6,804 nt of DNA, taken from the NCBI GenBank assembly GCA_002367285.1, contig DFBF01000151.1:1-6804 (forward strand), given 5' to 3'. Position 1 is the first letter of the stretch. Each line of letters starts with the position of its first letter. Positions 1 through 6,383 of this stretch are shown one piece after another. The position numbers were made by a program, and so were the translations under genes. Source of the DNA: Rhodobacteraceae bacterium UBA3087. Its GTDB lineage: Bacteria > Pseudomonadota > Alphaproteobacteria > Rhodobacterales > Rhodobacteraceae. The notes beneath the pieces are model-generated. The model was not told the DNA's origin, did no database searches, and worked only from the letters and a program-made list of their open reading frames with translations.

Positions 1-2489
1 GGCATGCCCTCGGCCAGTTCGGCGTCAACCGGGGCGGCCTCGGCCCAGACTGCACCGCTTGCATGGCGTCCGGGAAATTCGCTGAGCAAATAGAAGGTGC
101 GCGTCAGCACGTGATCGGCCGGGATCGGCGCAAGCGGCGGCACATCCAGGGGCGCAGCCAGTGCACGCAGCTTTTGCCCCGCCGGAGTCGTTGCACCGAA
201 GCCCGCCACATTCGCATCCCGCGTATCAAACACAATCAACCCGCCCGCATTCAAATAGCCATTCAACCGCGCATAGGCGGCGGGCGATGGCAAGGCCTGC
301 GTCGCCGTCACGGGCCAGTACAGCAACGGAAAAACCGACAGATCTGCGGCCTCCAGATCAACACCCACCGGGGGGGCAGGTTCAACCGACGTGCGTCGCC
401 ACAGCTGATCAGACAGGCCAGTCAGCCCGGCCTGGGCCAGATCATCCACCGCGCGGTCACCGGTCAGAACATGGGCCAGGGTGACCTCGCTGGCCGCAGC
501 GATCAGGGCGTCGATGTCATCTTGGGCCTCTGCATCCAGCGGGATCAGAAACAGGACAACCACCGCCACAGCGCCGCGCAAACGGCCCGACAGGGACAGG
601 GTCGCCAGCACATCAGCGGCCAACAGGATCAAGGCCCCCGCCAACAGCCACGGCCCGAATGCGCGGTCCTGGGTCGCGCCCTGCCATGTCGGTGTGATCC
701 GTGCAGGCCATGCGGCAGGCGACAGCCGCGCATCCGCCGCCAACACGTTGACCGCCAGCACGCGGTCGCCTTCGCGATACAGCCCCGGACGCAGCTGCGG
801 CCCGGCCTGCCCGGCCAAAGCCTCGCCCGCCAGACCGGGCACATCTCCGGCTGGCCGCAGCTCGGCAAAGGCCGTCAGCTGCTGGTCCGCGACCCATGTG
901 GTGCCCGCCAGATCCTCCAGCTGGGGCCGGGCCGGGCGGGTCGACACCGCCAGCCGTTCCAGCATTTGCATGAACAGGCCCGACAGAGGCAGGGACGACC
1001 ATTCCGCATTGGCCGACACATGAAACAGCACCACCTGCCCCTCGCCCAGCACCTTGCGGGTGACCAGGGGCGTGCCATCGGCCAGCGCTGCGATGGTGCG
1101 CTCAGACAGGTCCGGGCCGGGGTCGGCCAACACCTGGGCGCTGACCGTCACCTCATCAGGCACGGGCAGGCCAAAGAAGGGCGAGGCATCCGTGAACGGC
1201 GCCAAGGTGCGGGGCTCGCCCCAGCTCATCGCGCCACCGACGCTGCGCCCACCGGCCCGCAGGCGCACGGGCAGCAGAATGTCTTCGATCCCGCGTCCTT
1301 CGTCGGACCCCGCCAAACGCGGCCCGGCAAAGCGCAGCAGCAGCCCGCCCTTGCCAACCCACTGCGCCAGCGCCCGTTGGTCGGGTTCGGCCAGGCGGGC
1401 CACATCGGCCAGGATCACCACATCCGGGCTGGCCTGCAACAGGTCGGCCAAGGGGCCCTCGATCAGTTCGGTCGTCGTGACCAAGGCCTGACGCAGGAAA
1501 TGCTGCGGCGACAACAGCACCAGCCCCTCGCGCCCGGCCCCGCCCATCAGGGCAACCCGGCGGCGTTTCAGACTGTCATCGGTCAAGGCGACGGCCCCAG
1601 CACTGCGCAGCCCTTCGATCTGAAACCGCGTCACGCGATTGCGCAGCTCAGGCGGCAGGGTCAGTTGGGTCGTGGCATGGGAATCGCCCTGGTTCAGCGT
1701 GACAGGAACGCGGGTCAACACCCGCTCAATGCCCGCCGGATCAGGGCCCAGACCGACGACGGAAATCTCCTGTGCCTCAGCACCTGAGGCGACAAGCTGC
1801 ACATGCACCTGACCGTCTTCGAACCGGGGTGGCAAAAGGCCCAGACGCGACATCGGCGGTTGCGCGATCGTGACATGGCCCGCAGCTTCAAACGCCTGTA
1901 ACAGCGCACTGCGACCGGGGCGCGCCAAGCCATCGGACAGCCACAACACTTGTGCATTCTGCAATCCTTCGGCCCAGGACAACGCCGTATCATAGGGCAC
2001 ATCCCACGCCACCGGCGCCAGTCCGGGCACGCGGCTGGACCAACTGCCCGCCGCCTGAAACGGCGTCACCTCTGGCACATCCGAGGCCAGCACAACTGCC
2101 GCCACCCGCCCCGCCTGCGCGGCACCCGACAGCGCGTCCTGAACCGCCTGCAATCGCTGCGGCCAGTCCGACGCAGCGGCCCAGCCATTGTCGACAAACA
2201 CGACCAAGGGGCCGCTGTCATCCGCTGCGCGATCTGGGTTCAAAACCGGCCCAGAAAAGCCAAAGATCATCGCGCCAATCGCCACCATGCGCAGCAAAAG
2301 TAACCACCAGGGCGTGCGGTCGGCCTCGTGATCCTCGTCCTCAAGCCCCAGCAGCAAGGCAACGCCGGGAAACCGACGCCGGATTGGGGCTGGCGGTACA
2401 GCCCGCAACAACCACCACAGGGCAGGCAGCGCGACCAGACCGGCCAACAGCCACGGCGTGGTGAACCCTATGGCGCCAAGGATCCACAT
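1..2489 (-). CDS. BatA-type membrane protein with DUF4159 domain (C-terminus beyond left edge)
   Basis: An open frame of 829 codons without a stop runs off the left edge. The start ATG at 2489-2487 overlaps the DUF58 stop (TGATG), which suggests translational coupling. Visible order: TM1 about residues 10-28; an Arg-rich loop (R29, R37-R39); TM2 about 60-83, the double-membrane start of BatA-type proteins. A VWA-like region follows, about 94-210, with strands ending in VVFVDNG (D100) and VLWLSDG (S185, D186). A glutamine-amidotransferase-like segment spans about 310-405. A conserved stretch around NAEWSSLPLSGLF (W497) is typical of these proteins. TM3 is about 613-633, TM4 about 639-655, and DUF4159 begins near 660 with the FPLLYWPV-type motif just after D711. 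The positive-inside rule places residues 84-612 and everything after 655 in the periplasm. Likely role: membrane partner of the MoxR/DUF58 pair in envelope maintenance (inferred). Family call is from motif recall; no search was run. Confidence 0.88.
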   Translation of the reverse strand, partial: MWILGAIGFTTPWLLAGLVALPALWWLLRAVPPAPIRRRFPGVALLLGLEDEDHEADRTPWWLLLLRMVAIGAMIFGFSGPVLNPDRAADDSGPLVVFVDNGWAAASDWPQRLQAVQDALSGAAQAGRVAAVVLASDVPEVTPFQAAGSWSSRVPGLAPVAWDVPYDTALSWAEGLQNAQVLWLSDGLARPGRSALLQAFEAAGHVTIAQPPMSRLGLLPPRFEDGQVHVQLVASGAEAQEISVVGLGPDPAGIERVLTRVPVTLNQGDSHATTQLTLPPELRNRVTRFQIEGLRSAGAVALTDDSLKRRRVALMGGAGREGLVLLSPQHFLRQALVTTTELIEGPLADLLQASPDVVILADVARLAEPDQRALAQWVGKGGLLLRFAGPRLAGSDEGRGIEDILLPVRLRAGGRSVGGAMSWGEPRTLAPFTDASPFFGLPVPDEVTVSAQVLADPGPDLSERTIAALADGTPLVTRKVLGEGQVVLFHVSANAEWSSLPLSGLFMQMLERLAVSTRPARPQLEDLAGTTWVADQQLTAFAELRPAGDVPGLAGEALAGQAGPQLRPGLYREGDRVLAVNVLAADARLSPAAWPARITPTWQGATQDRAFGPWLLAGALILLAADVLATLSLSGRLRGAVAVVVLFLIPLDAEAQDDIDALIAAASEVTLAHVLTGDRAVDDLAQAGLTGLSDQLWRRTSVEPAPPVGVDLEAADLSVFPLLYWPVTATQALPSPAAYARLNGYLNAGGLIVFDTRDANVAGFGATTPAGQKLRALAAPLDVPPLAPIPADHVLTRTFYLLSEFPGRHASGAVWAEAAPVDAELAEGM

Positions 2490-3364
2490 CAGCGCTGCGG
2501 CTCCAACGCATGGAAAAGCCACAACAAAGCAGTCGCCGGGGCGTCATCGGTGTGGTGCAGATGGTAGCGCCAGCCCGCCGCCTGCGCCATGGACTGCAAC
2601 GTCGCCTTGCGGTCGGCCAACCGGTCCTGATAACGCGCCCGCAGATCATCGGCGCGACGGGTTTCATGGCGCAAGCTGCCGCTCATGCTTTCGAAAATGG
2701 TGCGTCCATGAAAGGGAAAAGCCTCCTCAGAGGGGTCCAGAACCTGCAACAATACGCCCTTCACGCCGCGTTCGGCGGCCTTGGCCAGGGCGGCTTGAAC
2801 CGGGGCCGGGTCGCCCATGAAATCGGACAGAAACAGCGCGCGGGAATGGCGCGGCAGGGTGGCGACACTGGGCGCGCCGTAATCCTGTGCCGCCGGGGCC
2901 TGCAAGGCGCGCGCAATGCGTGCCAATTGTAATGTACCGCGCGCCGGGGGCGTGGGCAGATCCGACAGGCCAACCCGTTCGCCGCCGCGCACCAACAACA
3001 CCGCCAGCGCCAGCGCCAGAAGCGCTGCGCGGTCGGATTTCTCCGCCAGATCCGGGCTGGAGGCAAACCGCATCGCCGCCGAACGGTCGACCCAGAACAC
3101 CACCGATTGCGCCGCCTGCCATTCCTTTTCCTGCACGAAATGCTGGTCAGACCGGGCCGACCGGCGCCAGTCGATGGACCGTGCCGTGTCGCCCGGCAGC
3201 GCCGTGCGATATTGCCAGAACGCGTCCCCGTGGCCAGGGCGTCTGCGCCCGTGTTCGCCCAACAAAACGCCCGCCGCCAAACGCTCGGCCTCGGCCAAAA
3301 GCGGTGGCAGCGGCTGGGCCAAAGCTTCGGACCGGCTGCGCAGATGGGCGCCAGGCGGTGTCAC
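2489..3364 (-). CDS. DUF58 domain protein (VWA-like, MoxR partner)
   Basis: The 291-residue protein has no signal peptide or clear membrane segment, so it is probably cytosolic. The DUF58 signature is clear: Y52-R-T-A-L-P-G-D59, then RSIDWRRSAR (62-71) and a following VQEKEW. A VWA-like core follows, with a first strand VVFWVDRSAAM (D93, S95) and a later strand ALFLSDFMGD (S180, D181). The MIDAS-type motif DxSxS reads D93-R-S95-A-A97, so the last Ser is replaced. Start: GTG at 3364-3362, overlapping the MoxR stop as GTGA, with GAGG seven bases upstream inside the moxR end. Both gene junctions overlap, so MoxR, DUF58 and the DUF4159 protein are almost certainly one operon. DUF58 proteins are usually found beside MoxR ATPases and are thought to act as their adaptors or clients; the molecular role is not established. 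Confidence 0.92.
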   Translation of the reverse strand: MTPPGAHLRSRSEALAQPLPPLLAEAERLAAGVLLGEHGRRRPGHGDAFWQYRTALPGDTARSIDWRRSARSDQHFVQEKEWQAAQSVVFWVDRSAAMRFASSPDLAEKSDRAALLALALAVLLVRGGERVGLSDLPTPPARGTLQLARIARALQAPAAQDYGAPSVATLPRHSRALFLSDFMGDPAPVQAALAKAAERGVKGVLLQVLDPSEEAFPFHGRTIFESMSGSLRHETRRADDLRARYQDRLADRKATLQSMAQAAGWRYHLHHTDDAPATALLWLFHALEPQR

Positions 3365-4365
3365 GCGGCAGCCTCGTGGCCCGGCAGGGTTGCGACCACC
3401 TGATCAATGATCGCACCCAGATTTTCGCCCCGTGCGCGTGCGCCATAGCTCAAGGCCATGCGGTGGATCAGAACCGGGCGCGCCAGCGCGACAAGGTCGG
3501 CGTGATTGGGCACCAGACGCCCGTCCAGCAACGCGCGTGCGCGCACCAGCAGCATCAAGGCCTGCGCCGCGCGCGGCCCCGGTCCCCAGGCGACGGCTTC
3601 GTGCAGGAAATCGGGTGCTGTGTCGTCATCGGGGCGACAGGCGCGCACCAGATCAAGGATCGCTTCGACCAGCGCATCACCCACCGGCATCCGGCGCAGC
3701 AGGGTCTGCGCGGCGATCAGGTCCGTGGTGGAAAACTCCGCCTGCGCCTGCGTATCTGCTGTGCCCGTCGTGACCATCAGAATGTCGCGTTCGGCGTCAC
3801 GGGTCGGGTAATCCACGTCGATCTGCAACAGGAACCGATCCAGCTGGGCCTCGGGCAACGGGTATGTGCCCTCCTGCTCCAGCGGGTTTTGCGTCGCCAG
3901 AACGTGGAAGGGTTCGGGCATCTTGTGCTCGTGGCCCGCGATGGTCACCGCATGTTCCTGCATCGCCTGCAACAGGGCGGATTGCGTGCGCGGACTGGCG
4001 CGGTTGATTTCATCGGCCAGCAGCAGCTGACAAAAAATCGGACCGGGCAGAAAGCGAAAAGCGCGGGTGCCATCCTTGGCCTCCTCCAACACTTCGGATC
4101 CCAGAATATCGGCGGGCATCAGGTCCGGCGTGAACTGAATGCGCCCGCCGTCCAGCCCCATGACGGTGGACAGCGTATCAACCAGCCGCGTTTTGCCCAG
4201 CCCCGGCAGGCCAATCAGCAACGCGTGCCCGCCCGACAGCATGGCCGACAGGGTCAGGTCCACGACCTCCTCTTGCCCGATGATGCGTTTGGCAATCGAG
4301 GCCTTGGCCGCCGCCAGTTTTGCGCCCAGCGCTTCGATCTCGCCTACAAGGTCTTCGTTCGTCAT
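3361..4365 (-). CDS. MoxR family AAA+ ATPase
   Basis: The 334-residue length is normal for the family. MoxR proteins are chaperone-like AAA+ ATPases that remodel or activate partner proteins, often VWA-containing ones. Motifs are complete: IIGQEEVV (28-35) at the domain start, Walker A GLPGLGKT (52-59, K58), Walker B LLLADEINR (114-122, D118/E119), the SPRTQSALLQAMQE stretch (124-137), sensor 1 ATQNPLEQEGTYPLPEAQLDRF with N160 and candidate arginine finger R177, and sensor 2 WGPGPRAAQAL with R265. It should therefore bind and hydrolyse ATP. Start ATG 4365-4363 has a strong GGAGGA Shine-Dalgarno five bases upstream. It is the first gene of the minus-strand operon and overlaps the DUF58 gene by four bases. 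It is probably a cytosolic oligomeric ring (family knowledge). Rhizobium leguminosarum has a comparable operon (RL3499-RL3502, from memory) whose mutation was reported to affect cell shape and envelope integrity. Confidence 0.95.
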   Translation of the reverse strand: MTNEDLVGEIEALGAKLAAAKASIAKRIIGQEEVVDLTLSAMLSGGHALLIGLPGLGKTRLVDTLSTVMGLDGGRIQFTPDLMPADILGSEVLEEAKDGTRAFRFLPGPIFCQLLLADEINRASPRTQSALLQAMQEHAVTIAGHEHKMPEPFHVLATQNPLEQEGTYPLPEAQLDRFLLQIDVDYPTRDAERDILMVTTGTADTQAQAEFSTTDLIAAQTLLRRMPVGDALVEAILDLVRACRPDDDTAPDFLHEAVAWGPGPRAAQALMLLVRARALLDGRLVPNHADLVALARPVLIHRMALSYGARARGENLGAIIDQVVATLPGHEAAA

Positions 4366-4425
4366 GGAAATCCTCCGCCGTCGGCTTTACGATGCCATTA
4401 AAGGCCGAACAGAGGGCAGGCACAA
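4366..4425. promoter_or_regulatory. Divergent intergenic region with a candidate promoter for the moxR operon
   Basis: Only 60 bases separate the divergent moxR and DUF1285 start codons. On the minus strand a -10-like TTTAAT (4402-4397, five of six consensus matches) lies 17 bases downstream of a weak -35-like TTGTGC (4425-4420, three of six). This would give a leader of roughly 25 bases ending in the GGAGGA ribosome site (4376-4371). The plus-strand gene has GAGGGCAGG (4411-4419) as its ribosome site but no convincing promoter here, so its promoter probably lies inside the 5' end of moxR. Any transcript for one gene must start within or next to the other gene, so mutual influence is likely. 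The promoter call is by eye. Confidence 0.35.
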
Positions 4426-5034
4426 ATGACAAAACCGAAAACTGGTGAAAAAGCGCCCACTTCCGCGCCCACAGCCGATGGAATCGCGGCTGCCGCCCGC
4501 AGCGCGGCCAAAAAGGGGGCGCCACCCGTTCACCTGTGGACCCCGGAATTCTGCGGTGATCTGGACATGCGCATCGCACGCGATGGCACTTGGTTTTATC
4601 TGGGCACACCGATTGGGCGGCCCGGGTTGGTGAAGCTGTTTTCATCCATCATTCGCAAGGATGGTGACGACTATTTCCTGGTCACCCCGGTCGAAAAGGT
4701 CGGCATCACGGTGGATGACGCCCCTTTTGTGGCGGTTGATTTTGAGGTGTCCGGCGCAGGCACGGATCAAGCCCTGAGCTTTACCACCCATGTCGAAGAC
4801 GTGGTGACGGCGGGCCCTGATCATCCGATCCGCATCGTGCGCGACGCAGAGACCGGAGAACCCGCGCCCTATGTGCTGATCCGCGCCAATCTTGAGGCGC
4901 TGATTGATCGCAAAAGCTTTTACCGCCTGATTGATCTGGGCGTTCATGCGGATCACGACGGCGAACGCTGGTTTGGTCTGTGGTCGGGCGGTGTGTTCTT
5001 CCCGGTCATCCCATCGGCCGAATTGCCGGACTGA
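4426..5034 (+). CDS. DUF1285 domain-containing protein
   Basis: This 202-residue protein of unknown function was recognised by the DUF1285 hallmark PPVHLWTPEFCGDLDMRIAR (33-52), followed by DGTWFYLGTPIGR (53-65) and a second conserved block DYFLVTPVEKVGITVDDAPF (82-101). The first 30 or so residues are rich in Ala, Lys, Pro and Thr and look disordered; there is no signal peptide or membrane segment, so it should be cytosolic. The C-terminal half ends in a compact Trp/Phe-rich stretch around RWFGLWSGGVFFPV. Start ATG 4426 has a purine-rich ribosome site eight or so bases upstream. Structural genomics structures of marine DUF1285 proteins exist as I recall, but no activity is known to me. In related Rhodobacteraceae I recall this gene sitting beside moxR and followed by a NUDIX hydrolase and a CCA-adding enzyme; here a different gene follows. 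Confidence 0.9.
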   Translation: MTKPKTGEKAPTSAPTADGIAAAARSAAKKGAPPVHLWTPEFCGDLDMRIARDGTWFYLGTPIGRPGLVKLFSSIIRKDGDDYFLVTPVEKVGITVDDAPFVAVDFEVSGAGTDQALSFTTHVEDVVTAGPDHPIRIVRDAETGEPAPYVLIRANLEALIDRKSFYRLIDLGVHADHDGERWFGLWSGGVFFPVIPSAELPD

Positions 5035-5047
5035 GCAAAGGACCAAT

Positions 5048-5809
5048 ATGCCCCGTTTTGCCGCCAACCTGTCATTCCTGTTTCGCGAATTGCCCTTTCT
5101 GGACCGGTTTCAAGCCGCCGCCGAGGCCGGGTTTACCGCCGTCGAGGTGCTGTTTCCCTATGACGACGCGGCCCATGAAATCACGCGACGCCTGACCATG
5201 CATGGCCTGACAATGGTGTTGATCAACACGCCGCCGCCCAATTGGGCCGGGGGCGAACGTGGCTTTGCCGCCATTCCCGGCGGCAAGGACCGGTTTCGCC
5301 ACGACTTCAAACGCGCTCTGCGGTTTGCCCAGGCCTTGCGGGTGAACCACCTGCACGTGATGGCGGGTAAATCCAAAGGGCTGGTGGCGCGCGCAACCTT
5401 TGTCGAGAACCTGAAATGGGCCTGTGACCAGGCGCCGGATCAAAGCCTGACGATTGAGCCGATCAACCAGAGCGACATGCCGGGATATTTCCTGAACAAT
5501 TTTGATATGGCCGCCGAAATCATCGCCGAAGTCGGCGCCCCGAACCTGGGCCTGCAATTTGACGCCTATCACGCCCAGATGATCACCCACGATATGCTGG
5601 GCGAATGGGAAAAACACAAAAGCATCACGCGCCACATTCAGGTCGGCGGCACGCCGGACCGCAAGGAACCCATCAAGGGCGAAATCGATTATCCGGCCTG
5701 GTTTCGACAGCTGGACGCCGAAGGCTATAAGGGCTTTGTCAGCGGTGAATACCACCCCACGGCCCAGACCGAAGCCGGGCTGATCTGGCTGACAGACGGG
5801 CTGGAATGA
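5048..5809 (+). CDS. Hydroxypyruvate isomerase family protein (Hyi/OtnI-like TIM barrel)
   Basis: The 253-residue protein is close to the roughly 258 residues of E. coli Hyi. The family isomerises small sugar acids or their oxidised forms, for example hydroxypyruvate to tartronate semialdehyde, or 2-oxo-tetronates. The start RFAANLSFLFRELPFLDRF and the stretch AGFTAVEVLFPYD (27-39) are typical. Candidate metal or catalytic residues line up along the barrel strands: E137 in LTIEPIN, D172 and H175 in LQFDAYHAQ, Q198 in HIQVGGTPDR, and E234 in FVSGEYHPT. It therefore looks active. ATG 5048 was chosen because AAAGGA sits five to six bases upstream and the family N-terminus begins there; the frame stays open further upstream but only by overlapping the DUF1285 gene. 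It lies 13 bases after DUF1285, so the two are probably cotranscribed. None of the usual glyoxylate carboligase or tartronate semialdehyde reductase genes are in view, so the exact substrate cannot be assigned. Confidence 0.88.
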   Translation: MPRFAANLSFLFRELPFLDRFQAAAEAGFTAVEVLFPYDDAAHEITRRLTMHGLTMVLINTPPPNWAGGERGFAAIPGGKDRFRHDFKRALRFAQALRVNHLHVMAGKSKGLVARATFVENLKWACDQAPDQSLTIEPINQSDMPGYFLNNFDMAAEIIAEVGAPNLGLQFDAYHAQMITHDMLGEWEKHKSITRHIQVGGTPDRKEPIKGEIDYPAWFRQLDAEGYKGFVSGEYHPTAQTEAGLIWLTDGLE

Positions 5810-5945
5810 AACATCACCCGTCGCTGATCACGTCGCCAGTCCATAGGGTCGCAGCTGGATCCTGCTGGTTGAGGTGCAACAGACCGTGCTGCGCACAGGG
5901 CGCATCAACAGGGTTTCGCGCCGAATTTCTGGCCCGCGAGCGCTC

Positions 5946-5963
5946 CTGACAGAACGCTGTCAG
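5946..5963. promoter_or_regulatory. 18-base palindrome, candidate operator
   Basis: CTGACAG and CTGTCAG form a perfect 7-base inverted repeat around a central AACG. It ends 50 bases before the VOC start codon and is not followed by a T-run, so it does not look like an intrinsic terminator. A symmetric 18-base site upstream of an operon that encodes its own HTH regulator is the classic layout of an operator. Binding by the YafY-type protein encoded downstream is inferred, not shown. Confidence 0.5.
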
Positions 5964-5964
5964 C

Positions 5965-6002
5965 AGGGGTGTGCGACACAGCCCTCATCAACCCTGTGAT
6001 GA
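5965..6002. repeat. Two further adjacent inverted repeats before the VOC ribosome site
   Basis: AGGGGTGT-GCG-ACAC, then a two-base bulge, then CCCT (5965-5985) can fold as a bulged 4+4 base-pair hairpin. TCATCA-ACCCTG-TGATGA (5985-6002) is a perfect 6-base inverted repeat with a six-base loop. The second ends at the first base of the AAGGA ribosome site (6002-6006). They could be RNA hairpins in the leader or additional protein-binding half-sites. Short repeats of this kind also arise by chance. Confidence 0.4.
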
Positions 6003-6013
6003 AGGAACATCAA

Positions 6014-6382
6014 ATGCCTGACCAAACCCTTGTTGTCTGGAACGAAATCCCCGTTTCGGATATGGAGAAAGCCGTGGAATTCTATAATGCGGTTTTCAAA
6101 TGGGACCTGACGATTGACAACACCGGCCCCAATCCCATGGCCTATCTGGGCGGCGACATGAACACCGCCGGTGGCCACCTGTACCCGGGCAAACCCGCGT
6201 CCAAGGGCAATGGGCCGACGGTGCATATCGCCGTGCCGGACACGCTGGACGCAGCCGTTGCGCGGTGCAAACAGGCCGGTGGCACCGTGCTGTCGGACGC
6301 CATCGAAATCCCTGTCGGCAGCTTCGCTTACATCATCGACCCTGACGGAAATTCGTTGGGTCTGTTCAAGGCGAACACCTAA
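6014..6382 (+). CDS. VOC family (glyoxalase/bleomycin-resistance fold) protein
   Basis: This 122-residue single-domain protein of the vicinal-oxygen-chelate superfamily shows two beta-alpha-beta-beta-beta modules. The first is WNEIPVSDMEKAVEFYNAVF (9-28) with GGDMNTAGGHLYPG (46-59). The second is PTVHIAVPDTLDAAVARCKQAGG (68-90), ending in YIIDPDGNSLGLFK (106-119). The usual first metal ligand position holds W9 and the usual last one (GNxxEL) holds G116, so it may not be a metal-dependent glyoxalase I. Members of this subgroup are mostly uncharacterised. ATG 6014 was chosen because AAGGA lies eight bases upstream and the family N-terminus starts there; an in-frame ATG at 5999 and GTG at 5969 add residues that look unlike the family. 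The gene is followed after one base by a YafY-type regulator, which suggests that the two form an operon and that the regulator controls this gene. Confidence 0.88.
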   Translation: MPDQTLVVWNEIPVSDMEKAVEFYNAVFKWDLTIDNTGPNPMAYLGGDMNTAGGHLYPGKPASKGNGPTVHIAVPDTLDAAVARCKQAGGTVLSDAIEIPVGSFAYIIDPDGNSLGLFKANT

Positions 6383-6383
6383 A

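Larger units (their letters stand above)
5810..6013. other. Intergenic gap between the isomerase and VOC genes
   Basis: This 204-base stretch holds no convincing gene. At its left edge GACGGG (5795-5800) and CCCGTC (5817-5822) could pair across the isomerase stop codon, but the 16-base loop and lack of a T-run make a terminator weak. A 47-codon frame starts at 5806 on the isomerase stop (see findings). The right 57 bases contain three adjacent inverted repeats, listed separately. The ribosome site AAGGA at 6002-6006 serves the VOC gene. Confidence 0.6.

Noticed and set aside
63..1787. 574-codon plus-strand open frame
   Set aside because: It lies antisense to the DUF4159 membrane protein gene. 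Its product is rich in Gln, Arg and His without any domain, as expected for an antisense frame in GC-rich coding DNA.
2887..4401. 504-codon plus-strand open frame
   Set aside because: It is antisense to the DUF58 and MoxR genes, whose motifs are unmistakable; the product is low in structure and shows no family signature.
4931..5047. Upstream extension of the isomerase reading frame
   Set aside because: It would overlap the DUF1285 gene by about 100 bases and adds a Cys/Arg-rich stretch unlike the family; ATG 5048 has a good ribosome site.
5072..5755. 227-codon minus-strand open frame
   Set aside because: It is antisense to the isomerase gene, which has full family motifs and a ribosome site.
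5795..5822. Intrinsic terminator after the isomerase gene
   Set aside because: The GACGGG/CCCGTC stem has only six pairs, a 16-base loop spanning the stop codon, and no T-run.
5969..6013. Earlier GTG or ATG starts for the VOC gene
   Set aside because: The extra residues do not resemble the family N-terminus, and the best ribosome site belongs to ATG 6014.
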